64,000 nt of DNA from Streptomyces sp. NBC_01262 (GTDB lineage Bacteria; Actinomycetota; Actinomycetes; Streptomycetales; Streptomycetaceae): assembly GCF_036226365.1 (NCBI RefSeq), contig NZ_CP108462.1, positions 8,786,001 to 8,850,000 of the forward strand, in the 5' to 3' direction. Below, in pieces: positions 25,940 through 33,462 of this stretch; within the stretch, counting starts at the first letter, position 1; every line of letters starts with the position of its first letter. Position numbers and translations under genes: made by a program. The notes below the pieces were generated by a model. That model made no database searches. It was given only the letters and a program-made list of their open reading frames with translations, and had not been told where the DNA came from.

Positions 25940-26040
25940 CTGTCTCCAGCCTCCACCCATCCGATCGGCAGTGCCCACTCAGCTGATCCTGAAAGCGGTC
26001 AAGGCGGCAGCCGGGCGGGAGTCCGGCGCGCACCCGTGAC

Positions 26041-27192
26041 TCACCCGGGCAGCTGACCGACGGCGGGCTGTGCGGCGTCGGCCAGGGTGTGCTGCCGGAG
26101 CAGTCGCATCAGGTCGTGTGGGGTGACGATCCCCACGAGGCGCCCGCCGTCGACGACCAGGATCCGCACTCCGGCCTGCGTGTGGACCCGGTCGAGGACG
26201 TCGTTGAGGAATTCGTCGGGGGCGGCGAGGGTGAGTTGTGACAGCGGCGTCGCCAGGTCGCCTATCCGGACCGACGCCCGGCTGCCGGCCGGCACGGTGG
26301 CGATCCGGCGCATCTGGACGATGCCGCTGGGGCGGCCGTCCAGGTCGAGCAGCGGTATCGCCGAGTGCCGGGCGCGCACCGCGACCTCGGTGATGAAGCG
26401 CTCCACGGTCAGCCAGTCGGGGGCGGTGGCCACCGGGCTGGACATGGCCTCGGCCACCCGCACTCCGCGCAGGGCTGTGGTGAGGACGGCGTGCTGCCGC
26501 TCGGCGCCGGCGGTGAGCGTGATGAACAGGCCGATGAAGGCCAGCCACAGACCGCCGGTCGCCCCGTTGAGCAGGGACAGCCAGCCGAAGGCGATCAGAG
26601 CAATCCCGATGACCTGTCCGCCCCGGTCGGCGGCCAGCTCGGCGCGGTCGCGTTCCCCGGTACGCCACCACAGGGCCGCGTGCACCACCCGGCCCCCGTC
26701 CAGCGGCACGGCGGGCAGCAGGTTGAACACTCCGAGCAGCAGGTTGGCCCAGCCGAGCCAGACCAGGAGGGCGGCGGGCACCGCCCAGCCGGGGGCAGTG
26801 TTCAGGCCGGCCCCCGCCGCGAGTGCGACGCCGCCGATGAGCAGGCTGGTCACGGGTCCGCTGGCCGCCACCGCGAGCGCGACGGGGGCAGTGCCGGGCT
26901 TCCCCATGCGGGTCATTCCGCCCATGGCCCACAGGGTCACGTCCTCCACCGGGACACCGTTCCTGCGGGCGATGGAGGCGTGCGCCGCCTCGTGCAGCAG
27001 CAGGCTCGCCAGCAGGAGCACGGACCCGGCCAGGCTGATGAACGTATAAAGGGCGGCCGACCTGCCGGGAAGCCACGCGGGCAGCGTCTCGTGCCCCAGC
27101 CCGTATCCGATGAGGATCACCAGCAGCGGCACACTCCAGTGCATGCGCAGTGGCACCCCGAATATCCGTCCGATCCGGAACGAGCCGTTCAT
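26041..27192 (-). CDS. Site-2 protease (M50) family membrane protein with CBS pair
   Basis: 383 residues. Membrane segments surround the zinc motif HEAAH (H67, E68, H71) and a second motif NLLPAVPLDGGRV near residue 165, the third ligand region. Two CBS motifs fill residues 245-370. Such proteases cleave transmembrane anchors of regulators, and the CBS pair may gate activity by nucleotide binding. The ATG at 27192 has AAGGGCGG at 8 nt; a GTG 9 nt earlier lies too close to it. The order CBS gene then M50 gene matches the mycobacterial DosR pair Rv2626c-Rv2625c. Confidence 0.9.
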   Translation of the reverse strand: MNGSFRIGRIFGVPLRMHWSVPLLVILIGYGLGHETLPAWLPGRSAALYTFISLAGSVLLLASLLLHEAAHASIARRNGVPVEDVTLWAMGGMTRMGKPGTAPVALAVAASGPVTSLLIGGVALAAGAGLNTAPGWAVPAALLVWLGWANLLLGVFNLLPAVPLDGGRVVHAALWWRTGERDRAELAADRGGQVIGIALIAFGWLSLLNGATGGLWLAFIGLFITLTAGAERQHAVLTTALRGVRVAEAMSSPVATAPDWLTVERFITEVAVRARHSAIPLLDLDGRPSGIVQMRRIATVPAGSRASVRIGDLATPLSQLTLAAPDEFLNDVLDRVHTQAGVRILVVDGGRLVGIVTPHDLMRLLRQHTLADAAQPAVGQLPG

Positions 27193-27210
27193 CGGTGCCA
27201 CCGCCCTTGG

Positions 27211-27818
27211 TCAGATCGCCGTGAGATGGTCGGAGACCTTGACCACGTCGTCGATCTCCTCGCGGATCTTCGCGTCGTCGCGCACCAGGTCGATCCGGCC
27301 ACCGGCGTGCCCGAACGGACCGTGATCGCCGGGGAGGTCATCAGGGTGGACGCGCTCTCCCCGTGGCTCTTGTCGTACAAGTGGTGCTCCCGGATCCTGC
27401 GGATCGGACCGGGGCGTGGGGTTGCCGCGTGCACGGCTGCCCTGGCCAGAAGGTCGGACTCCGACACCACGCCGATCACCTGGTCGTCGGCGTCGACCAC
27501 GGGCACCGCGCTGAGGTGCTCCCGGGACAGCTTCCGGACGATCTCCAGGAAGGGCATGTCACCCGGCGCCGAGACGGCCGGCACGCTCATCACGTCGCGC
27601 ACGTGCGGGGCGACCGCGGCCGGTCTGCCCTGACGGCGGGGCGGCGGCTCCTTCGGGCGGTGCGGCTCTTGACCCGCCTGTGCCGAGGAAACGGCGGCTA
27701 CGGCACCGAGATAGCGTCGCAGCATGTCCTGGCGGTGCTCTTCGTCGGGCCTCCAGCCAGGTTCGGGCAGGACACCTCGTGCTTCCCGTCCCGCGGAGTG
27801 ACGTTCGAAGCCGCTCAC
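27211..27818 (-). pseudogene. CBS-domain protein gene disrupted by internal deletion and frameshift
   Basis: From a GTG with GGGAGG 5 nt upstream the frame runs through one complete CBS motif (VRDVMSVPAV to GVVSESDLLARA) and the start of the second (TLMTSPAITV). Near position 27300 the frame then changes into rare AGA/AGG/CGA codons and stops at 27189. The alternative frame from the same point reads GRIDLVRDDAKIREEIDD to the TGA at 27211, has normal high-GC third positions, looks like a BON-type tail, and ends 18 nt before the M50 start with its ribosome site between. So most of CBS2 is missing and the frame is shifted. A sequencing error may explain the shift but not the missing domain. Confidence 0.62.
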
Positions 27819-27890
27819 TGCAACCTCCCTGGGAGCGCACGGCGGATCCCCTACGGGACCAGTCTCGCGCCGCCGGAAGGGACGAGCGCA

Positions 27891-27905
27891 GGGCCGGTCG
27901 GCCCC
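27891..27905 (-). promoter_or_regulatory. DevR/OsdR-like box before the CBS-protease pair
   Basis: GGGCCGGTCGGCCCC, 73 nt before the GTG start; identical to the first box at 16621. Confidence 0.65.
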
Positions 27906-28017
27906 GGGTGGGGGACGGGTGGCCCAACTCCACGAGACGCGTCGCTTCCTGGCGCGGACACTGGATCGGGACCGACGCGACCTACCCTGGTTCACGCCGA
28001 GGCCGCCCCTGGTGGGT

Positions 28018-28224
28018 CTACTCGGGCCCGTGCTCGAAGTGATGGATGTGGGCGTCGGGCCCGGGGAACACGAGCGTCACGTGGTCCGTATCCGACCAGC
28101 GCACGTCGTAGGGAGGTGTTCCGTCCTCGTGGTGGAGTCCGACGATCTCGCCGTCGCGCCTGGCAGCGCCGGTGGTCGGACTTTCGACGACGAGTTGATC
28201 GCCGAGGTGAGCTCGCATGGTCAT
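28018..28224 (-). CDS. DUF1918 domain protein
   Basis: 68 residues, the usual size. MRAHLGDQLVVESPTTG, then EIVGLHHEDGTPPYDVRW and HVTLVFPGPDAHIHH is the DUF1918 pattern of small beta-barrel proteins. The mycobacterial member Rv0569 belongs to the DosR regulon; function is unknown. GAGGAACG lies 7 nt before the chosen ATG; a GTG one codon earlier and an ATG two codons later are possible starts. The product is cytoplasmic. Confidence 0.82.
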   Translation of the reverse strand: MTMRAHLGDQLVVESPTTGAARRDGEIVGLHHEDGTPPYDVRWSDTDHVTLVFPGPDAHIHHFEHGPE

Positions 28225-28300
28225 CACCGTTCCTCGAAAACGTCTGACCCCAACGTGTCACGCACGGCGTGCCTGCCGCAGGGGTCGACAAGCCTTATCC

Positions 28301-28339
28301 CGCGAGCCGACCGGCCCCAAGGGAGCCGGTCGGCTCGCG
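28301..28339. promoter_or_regulatory. 14-bp inverted repeat containing two box-like sites
   Basis: Arms 28301-28314 and 28326-28339 are perfect complements. The left arm runs into GAGCCGACCGGCCCC and the right includes GAGCCGGTCGGCTC, both close to the DevR-like consensus, centres about 19 bp apart. It lies in the 353-nt gap between divergent genes, 77 nt before the DUF1918 start, so regulation is likelier than termination. A second hairpin (28460-28481, 9-bp arms) lies further right. I see no gene in the gap. Confidence 0.5.
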
Positions 28340-28493
28340 CAGCCCGTCCCGCATCACCGTCTCCAGCAACGGTATGGCCCCGTCACGGAGTCCAGAAACG
28401 GGGCGCCGGCCGAGACTCCGACCGCTCCTCCACGGAGCCGGACCGAGGAGGCTTGCGACGATGCGGCCGACGGGCCGCATCGCCCCGGCAGAC

Positions 28494-28508
28494 GGGACCG
28501 ACCGGCCC
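28494..28508 (+). promoter_or_regulatory. DevR/OsdR-like box before the CBS-BON / hydrogenase protease genes
   Basis: GGGACCGACCGGCCC, 69 nt before the CBS-BON start. Confidence 0.63.
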
Positions 28509-28577
28509 TGTGCAGATCGGCGTCACACGGGGAGCGTGTGAAACACCCCGCACCGGCTTTGAGAAGGAGTGAGGATC

Positions 28578-29294
28578 ATGCTGCAGCATCGCACCGTCCA
28601 GGATCTGATGACCCATGGCGTCGTGCACGCACGCCCGGACACCCCGTTCAAGGCGGTCGCGGCGATGCTCAGCCACAACGACATCACGGCCGTCCCCGTC
28701 GTCGACGACCGGAACTGCCCGATCGGCGTGGTCTCCGAGGCCGACCTGCTCCGGCACGAGGCCGTCCTGCCGGACCCCGAGGGACATGCCCCGGCGCTGC
28801 GGCTGCGCCCGAGCGACCGCGGCCGCGCCGAGGCCGACACCGCAGGCGGCCTGATGAGCACGCCGGCGATCACCGCCCGTCCGCAGTGGAGCATCGTGGA
28901 AGCGGCCCGGGAGATGGACCGCCACAAGGTCAAGCGGCTGCCCGTGGTGGACGAGACCGGACAGCTCGTCGGCATCGTCAGCCGCAGCGATCTGCTGCGG
29001 GTCTTCCTCCGGCAGGACACCGCGATCGGGGAGGAGATCACCCGCGAGGTCCTGTACCGCACTCTGCAGGTGGGGCCCGGCGCGGTCGACGTCACCGTGG
29101 CCGATGGAGTGGTCACCCTGCGCGGCAGGGTCGGGAGCAAGAGCATGGTCCCCATCGCGGTACGGCTGTGCCGCGCGGTCGACGGAGTGGTGACCGTGCA
29201 CCAAGAGCTGGAATTCGACGCGGACGACAGCGAGGCGGGGGCAGCGGAGAAGCCGAACGCGGCCGGCGTCATCGGATACACCCGGCGTCACTGA
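28578..29294 (+). CDS. CBS-CBS-BON domain protein
   Basis: 238 residues: CBS1 about 6-62 (VQDLMTHGVVHARPDTPFKA to GVVSEADLLRHE), CBS2 about 92-150 (VKRLPVVDETGQLVGIVSRSDLL), BON about 165-212. It is a paralogue of the protein at 17663. AAGGAG lies 8 nt before the ATG used; a GTG nine bases earlier overlaps that site. The hydrogenase maturation protease gene follows after 116 nt and may be on the same transcript. CBS ligands are probably adenine nucleotides (family knowledge). Confidence 0.9.
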   Translation: MLQHRTVQDLMTHGVVHARPDTPFKAVAAMLSHNDITAVPVVDDRNCPIGVVSEADLLRHEAVLPDPEGHAPALRLRPSDRGRAEADTAGGLMSTPAITARPQWSIVEAAREMDRHKVKRLPVVDETGQLVGIVSRSDLLRVFLRQDTAIGEEITREVLYRTLQVGPGAVDVTVADGVVTLRGRVGSKSMVPIAVRLCRAVDGVVTVHQELEFDADDSEAGAAEKPNAAGVIGYTRRH

Positions 29295-29410
29295 CCCCGC
29301 CTGACCCGCCTGACCCCGTCCCCGGCTGCTCCCGACGAGCGGGGAGGTGGCGTGGACCCACATCCTGGGAGAGGCCGCGCGAGAGGAGCCCGACGGAACG
29401 GCAGGTGCCC

Positions 29411-29923
29411 ATGAGTTCCCAGACCCGGATAGTGGTGATCGGCGTCGGCAACGACTTCCGGCGCGACGACGGCGTGGGCTGGGCGGTGGTGTCCTGGCTC
29501 AGGGAACGGGCGGAGCGCAGGCCGCTGCCGAAAGGTATGGAGCTGGCGGTGAGTGACGGCGACCCCGGCCGGCTGATCGGTCTGTGGGAGGGCGCGGATC
29601 TCGCCGTCGTGGTGGACGCCGCCCATGCTCATCCCGGGCTGCCGGGGCGGGTGCACCGGATCGAGCTGGAGAGCGACGAGCTGGGGCAGTCCGGGCAGAC
29701 CAGCTCCCACGGGCTGGGCCTGGGCGAGGCCGTCGAGCTTTCCCGCGCGCTGGGCCGGCTGCCGGCGCGTCTTGTGGTGTTCGCGGTGGAGGGGCAGGAC
29801 CACACGTTCGGCACCGGTCTCACGGAGCCCGTGGCGGAGGCGGTGGAACCGTTGGCGCAGCGGATCGAGCAGGAGATCCTCAGGCGCCGCGCTGCCGCCC
29901 CCCGCCTGCCCGAGCGCCGGTAG
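29411..29923 (+). CDS. Hydrogenase maturation protease (HycI/HupD family)
   Basis: 170 residues. VVIGVGNDFRRDDGVG at the N-terminus and VVVDAAHA near residue 72 carry the acidic nickel-sensing residues, and SSHGLGLGEAVELSR has the conserved His. The family removes a short C-terminal peptide from the NiFe large subunit after nickel insertion; the hydrogenase large subunit in this window ends with such a peptide. This gene lies just before the hydrogenase operon. No hypABCDEF genes are in the window, so the metal-insertion machinery must be elsewhere. Confidence 0.9.
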   Translation: MSSQTRIVVIGVGNDFRRDDGVGWAVVSWLRERAERRPLPKGMELAVSDGDPGRLIGLWEGADLAVVVDAAHAHPGLPGRVHRIELESDELGQSGQTSSHGLGLGEAVELSRALGRLPARLVVFAVEGQDHTFGTGLTEPVAEAVEPLAQRIEQEILRRRAAAPRLPERR

Positions 29924-29940
29924 GAGTGACGCGGTGACGC

Positions 29941-30095
29941 ATGCGACGAAGGTGGCCGCGGCCGGTGGCCACGGGGCTCGGTCCGGGCGGCTGGGTGCGC
30001 AACGTCGACGGCCACGTCATGGTGGCCGTCGCAGGCCGTCGCAGGCCGACACGGTGGAGGGCGAGGTGGGCCAACCGTTGCCAGAAGCGGGCTGA
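29941..30095 (+). pseudogene. Possible acylphosphatase-like relic
   Basis: One frame (29986-30036) reads GGWVRNVDGHVMVAVAG, similar to the core of acylphosphatases and of the HypF N-terminal domain. The nucleotides after it contain a 10-bp tandem duplication (GCCGTCGCAG at 30025 and 30035) that shifts the frame, and no proper start region with the VQGVGFR motif is found. It is too short to be functional and may be chance. Confidence 0.28.
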
Positions 30096-30110
30096 GGACC
30101 ATTCGGCCCC
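30096..30110 (+). promoter_or_regulatory. DevR/OsdR-like box before the hydrogenase operon
   Basis: GGACCATTCGGCCCC, 86 nt before the first hydrogenase gene. Confidence 0.66.
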
Positions 30111-30196
30111 GGCCGGAGAGCCTGAGCGCGTGGGTGCTTTGAAGATGAGTACCGAGCGCAGCCAATGACGTCACACGGAACACGGAAGGCAAAGCC

Positions 30197-31402
30197 ATGA
30201 CGGACTCGGGTGGCCCGGCCGGAGTGGTCATCGGCAAGGAGGGTCTGGAGGCGCTGGTCGGCCTGCTCGTCGAGCGCGGGCGCATGGTCATCGGCCCCAC
30301 GGCGCGCGACGGCGCGATCGTGCTGGCCGAGCTGACGTCCGCCGAGCAGCTCCCGTACGGCTGGGGCGTCGAGCTGGAGGCCGGGTACTACCGTCTGCGC
30401 CCGCGCGAGGACGGGATGGCGTTCGCGCACAGCGCGGGACCGCAGTCCTGGAAGACGTATCTGCACCCACAGCGGGTGCGGCAGTGGAGCGCGGAGCGCG
30501 GGCCCGGCGGCGAGCTGACGGTGAATGAGGACCGCGGTCCCGCTCCGTCGTACGCGTTCCTCGGGGTGCGGCCCTGCGACCTGCGGGCGATCGCGATCCA
30601 GGACCGGGTCCTGACGGGCGGGAAGTACGCCGATCCCGCCTACCGCGACCGCCGCGACGGCGCCTTCCTGGTGGTGGTGGAGTGCACCGAGCCCGGTGCG
30701 ACCTGCTTCTGCGTGTCCATGGGCACCGGACCGGGCCTCGCCGAGGGCGCCGACGCGGGATACGACCTGGCGCTGACCGAGGTCCTCGACGGCGCGGGCC
30801 ACCGCTTCTGGGCGCGCGCGGGCAGCGCCGAGGGAGCCGAGGTGCTGTCCCTGCTGCCGAGGCAGGCGGGCGACGACACGGATACGGCCGAAGCGACGGC
30901 CGAAGCCACGGCCACGGCGGCACAGGAAAGCGTGGCGGCCGCCGCCGGACGGATGGGACGCTCGATGCCTCCGGTCAGCCTGCAGCAGCTGATGGCCGGC
31001 TCGCTGGACGCGCAGCGCTGGGACGATGTCGCCGCACGCTGTCTGACCTGCGGCAACTGCACCATGGCCTGCCCCACATGCTTCTGCACCACCACCGAGG
31101 ACGTCACCGACCTCACCGGCGACCACGCCGAACGCTGGAGCACCTGGGACTCCTGCTTCGACCTCGACTTCTCGCTTCTGCACGGTGGCCCGGTCCGTGA
31201 GTCCGGACGCAGCCGCTACCGGCAGTGGCTGACCCACAAACTCGGCACCTGGTACGACCAGTTCGGCTCGTCGGGCTGCGTCGGCTGCGGCCGCTGCATC
31301 GTGTGGTGCCCGGTCGGCATCGACATCACCGAGGAGGCGGCCGCGCTCCATGCGGAGACCTGGCCCGCGCCCGAGGGCCCTGAGAGCGGGGCGCGGCCAT
31401 GA
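30197..31402 (+). CDS. [NiFe]-hydrogenase iron-sulfur subunit (beta; sulfhydrogenase/AsrA type)
   Basis: 401 residues. The C-terminal third has two ferredoxin-type cluster motifs: CLTCGNCTMACPTCFC near residue 280 and GCVGCGRCIVWCPVG near residue 360. The N-terminal part matches the beta subunit of cytoplasmic sulfhydrogenases and anaerobic sulfite reductase A. It passes electrons between the small subunit and the flavin subunit. An Ala/Thr-rich low-complexity stretch (about 232-255) looks like a linker. GGAAGGC precedes the ATG. It opens a five-gene operon with 4-nt overlaps. Confidence 0.9.
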   Translation: MTDSGGPAGVVIGKEGLEALVGLLVERGRMVIGPTARDGAIVLAELTSAEQLPYGWGVELEAGYYRLRPREDGMAFAHSAGPQSWKTYLHPQRVRQWSAERGPGGELTVNEDRGPAPSYAFLGVRPCDLRAIAIQDRVLTGGKYADPAYRDRRDGAFLVVVECTEPGATCFCVSMGTGPGLAEGADAGYDLALTEVLDGAGHRFWARAGSAEGAEVLSLLPRQAGDDTDTAEATAEATATAAQESVAAAAGRMGRSMPPVSLQQLMAGSLDAQRWDDVAARCLTCGNCTMACPTCFCTTTEDVTDLTGDHAERWSTWDSCFDLDFSLLHGGPVRESGRSRYRQWLTHKLGTWYDQFGSSGCVGCGRCIVWCPVGIDITEEAAALHAETWPAPEGPESGARP

Positions 31403-31857
31403 CCACCACGGCGCATCTCCTTGACGCCCTGCCCGCCGAGAACCGGGAGCGGCTGCTGAGGCTGGGACACGAGGTGGTCTTCCCCGCCGGCGCCCTGATC
31501 TTCGATGAGGGCGGCAGGGCGGACCGCTTCTGGATCATCAGCGCCGGATCGGTCGCGCTCAACCTCCACGTCCCGGGCCGCCGCCCGCCCACGGTCGAGA
31601 CCCTCGGTCCCGGCGACCTGCTCGGCTGGTCGTGGCTGTTCCCGCCGTACGTGTGGCACCTGGGAGCCGAGACCCGCGGCCCGGTGCGCGCCGACGAGTT
31701 CGATGCGGCGACGGTGCGCGTCCTGTGCGGGGAGGACCCCGCTCTCGGGTACGCGCTGACACACGCCGTGGCCGGGATCATCGCCCACCGGCTCAAGGCC
31801 ACCCGTATGCGCCTGCTCGACCTCTACGGTCCCTACGGAAGCGGGCCGACGACATGA
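31399..31857 (+). CDS. Cyclic nucleotide-binding domain protein without DNA-binding domain
   Basis: 152 residues, one Crp/Fnr-type beta-roll (VVFPAGALIFDEGGRADRFW, GDLLGWSWLF) and a C-helix, then it ends: no helix-turn-helix follows. The usual cAMP phosphate-cassette Arg is not evident, so the ligand is uncertain. It overlaps the beta-subunit gene and the flavin-subunit gene by 4 nt each, hence is translated with the enzyme and probably binds it as an allosteric or assembly subunit. A similar gene is, to my knowledge, found in group 3b hydrogenase operons of mycobacteria. Confidence 0.85.
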   Translation: MTTTAHLLDALPAENRERLLRLGHEVVFPAGALIFDEGGRADRFWIISAGSVALNLHVPGRRPPTVETLGPGDLLGWSWLFPPYVWHLGAETRGPVRADEFDAATVRVLCGEDPALGYALTHAVAGIIAHRLKATRMRLLDLYGPYGSGPTT

Positions 31858-32669
31858 CGGTTCCTCTGCCCTATCAGGTGGTGCGCCGGGACAGCGAGAC
31901 GGCGGACACCGCGACCGTCGCCCTGCGGCCGGTCGGGGCGGTGCTGCCGCCGTTCCGGCCAGGCCAGTTCGCGATGCTGTACGCGTTCGGCGTCGGCGAG
32001 ATCCCGGTCTCCGTCAGCGGCATCACACCTACCGACCAGGGTCTGGCCCACACGGTCCGTGCCGTGGGCGCCGTCTCCAGCGCCCTCCACGGGCTGTCGC
32101 CCGGCAGCACCGTGGGAGTGCGCGGCCCGTTCGGCACCGACTGGGATCTGCCTGCCGCGCAAGGGCGCGATCTGCTGATCGTGGCCGGCGGCATCGGCCT
32201 GGCGCCGCTGCGCCCGGTGGTGGCCCACGCGCTCGCGGAGCCGGACCGATACGGACAGGTCAATGTGCTCATCGGCTCACGCACCCCCGACGACCTGCTG
32301 TACCGCGCCGAGATCGGCCACTGGTCCGCCGCGCCCACCGCCCACGTCTCCGTCACCGTGGACCGCCCCGACGACCGCTGGACAGGGGAGGTCGGCATGG
32401 TCACGACCCTGCTCGACCGGGCGCGACTCCACCCGCCCGACAGTGCGGCATTCGTCTGCGGTCCTGAGCCGATGATCCGTGCCGCGGCCCGCGAGCTGCT
32501 CCGCCGCGGCGTCCCCGCCGAGCGGATCCGGGTGTCGCTGGAGCGCAACATGCGCTGTGCGACGGGCCATTGCGGCCACTGCCAGCTCGGGACCGTGCTG
32601 TTGTGCCGCGACGGCCCGGTCCTCGGCTGGGACCGCGCCGAGCCACTGCTCGCCGTAAGGGAGTTGTGA
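31854..32669 (+). CDS. [NiFe]-hydrogenase FAD/NAD(P)-binding subunit (gamma)
   Basis: 271 residues of the ferredoxin-NADP reductase fold. FAD site FRPGQFAML near residue 35, NAD(P) site VAGGIGLAPLRPV near residue 108, VCGPEPM near residue 200, and a C-terminal cluster motif in NMRCATGHCGHC and LLC for a 2Fe-2S centre. It couples the hydrogenase to NADP(H) or NAD(H), and in relatives also reduces polysulfide. The start overlaps the preceding gene by 4 nt, with the small subunit 1 nt downstream. Confidence 0.91.
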   Translation: MTVPLPYQVVRRDSETADTATVALRPVGAVLPPFRPGQFAMLYAFGVGEIPVSVSGITPTDQGLAHTVRAVGAVSSALHGLSPGSTVGVRGPFGTDWDLPAAQGRDLLIVAGGIGLAPLRPVVAHALAEPDRYGQVNVLIGSRTPDDLLYRAEIGHWSAAPTAHVSVTVDRPDDRWTGEVGMVTTLLDRARLHPPDSAAFVCGPEPMIRAAARELLRRGVPAERIRVSLERNMRCATGHCGHCQLGTVLLCRDGPVLGWDRAEPLLAVREL

Positions 32670-32670
32670 C

Positions 32671-33462
32671 ATGTCTGCGCTTCCGAAGCTCGCCGTGTGG
32701 AAGCTCGCCTCCTGCGACGGCTGCCAGCTCACCCTCCTGGACTGCGAGGACGAACTGCTGACGCTGTCCGGTCAGGTGGAGATCGCCCACTTCCTGGAGG
32801 CGTCCAGCGCCGCGGACCCGGGACCGTACGACCTGTCGCTGGTCGAGGGATCGGTGACCACCGCGGCCGACGCCGAGCGGGTCAGGCATATCCGGGCCGT
32901 CTCCCGACGCCTCGTGACCATCGGCGCCTGCGCCACCGCGGGCGGGATCCAGGCGCTGCGCAACTTCGCCGACGTCGAGGAGTTCCGGGCCGCGGTCTAC
33001 GCCCGCCCGGACTACATCGAGACCCTGGCCACCTCCACCCCGGTCTCCGCCCACGTGCCGGTGGACTTCGAGCTGCAGGGCTGCCCCATCGACCGCCGCC
33101 AGCTCATCGAAGTGATCACCGCCCACCTCGCCGGGCGCAAGCCGGGCATCCCTGGGCACAGCGTCTGCTTCGAATGCAAGCGGCGCGGCACCGTATGCGT
33201 CACCGTCGCGCACGGCACACCCTGCCTGGGCCCGGTCACCCACGCCGGCTGCGGTGCCATCTGCCCGGCCTACGGGCGCGGCTGCTACGGCTGCTTCGGC
33301 CCGTCGTCCTCCACGAACCTGCCCGCCCTGATCCCACGGCTGCGTACCGACGGACTGGACGACCGTGACGTGCTGCGGCTCCTGCGCACCTTCAACGCCT
33401 ACGCCCCCGCCTTCGCCGAAGCCTCGACAGCACTGGACCGTGACGAAGGGAGCACCCCGTGA
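32671..33462 (+). CDS. hyhS: [NiFe]-hydrogenase small subunit (delta)
   Basis: 263 residues. CDGCQ at residues 15-19 and GACATAGG near residue 88 hold the proximal cluster with GCPIDR near 138; CFECKRRGTVC and HAGCGAICPAYGRGCYGC supply ligands for the medial and distal clusters. There is no twin-arginine signal, so the enzyme is cytoplasmic as expected for group 3. The symbol follows the mycobacterial Hyh enzyme and is by similarity of type and operon order. It overlaps the large-subunit start by 4 nt. Confidence 0.92.
   Translation: MSALPKLAVWKLASCDGCQLTLLDCEDELLTLSGQVEIAHFLEASSAADPGPYDLSLVEGSVTTAADAERVRHIRAVSRRLVTIGACATAGGIQALRNFADVEEFRAAVYARPDYIETLATSTPVSAHVPVDFELQGCPIDRRQLIEVITAHLAGRKPGIPGHSVCFECKRRGTVCVTVAHGTPCLGPVTHAGCGAICPAYGRGCYGCFGPSSSTNLPALIPRLRTDGLDDRDVLRLLRTFNAYAPAFAEASTALDRDEGSTP

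Noticed and set aside
27193..27201. GTG start at 27201 for the M50 protease
   Set aside because: The AAGGGCGG site would be 2 nt from it; the ATG at 27192 has normal spacing.
28340..28490. A gene in the 353-nt gap before the CBS-BON gene
   Set aside because: All frames there lack a ribosome site and family features; the symmetric elements explain the sequence better.
29934..30095. A 53-codon frame from a GTG with AGGAG
   Set aside because: The composition is Arg-rich with poor third-position bias and no known family; it overlaps the acylphosphatase-like relic.
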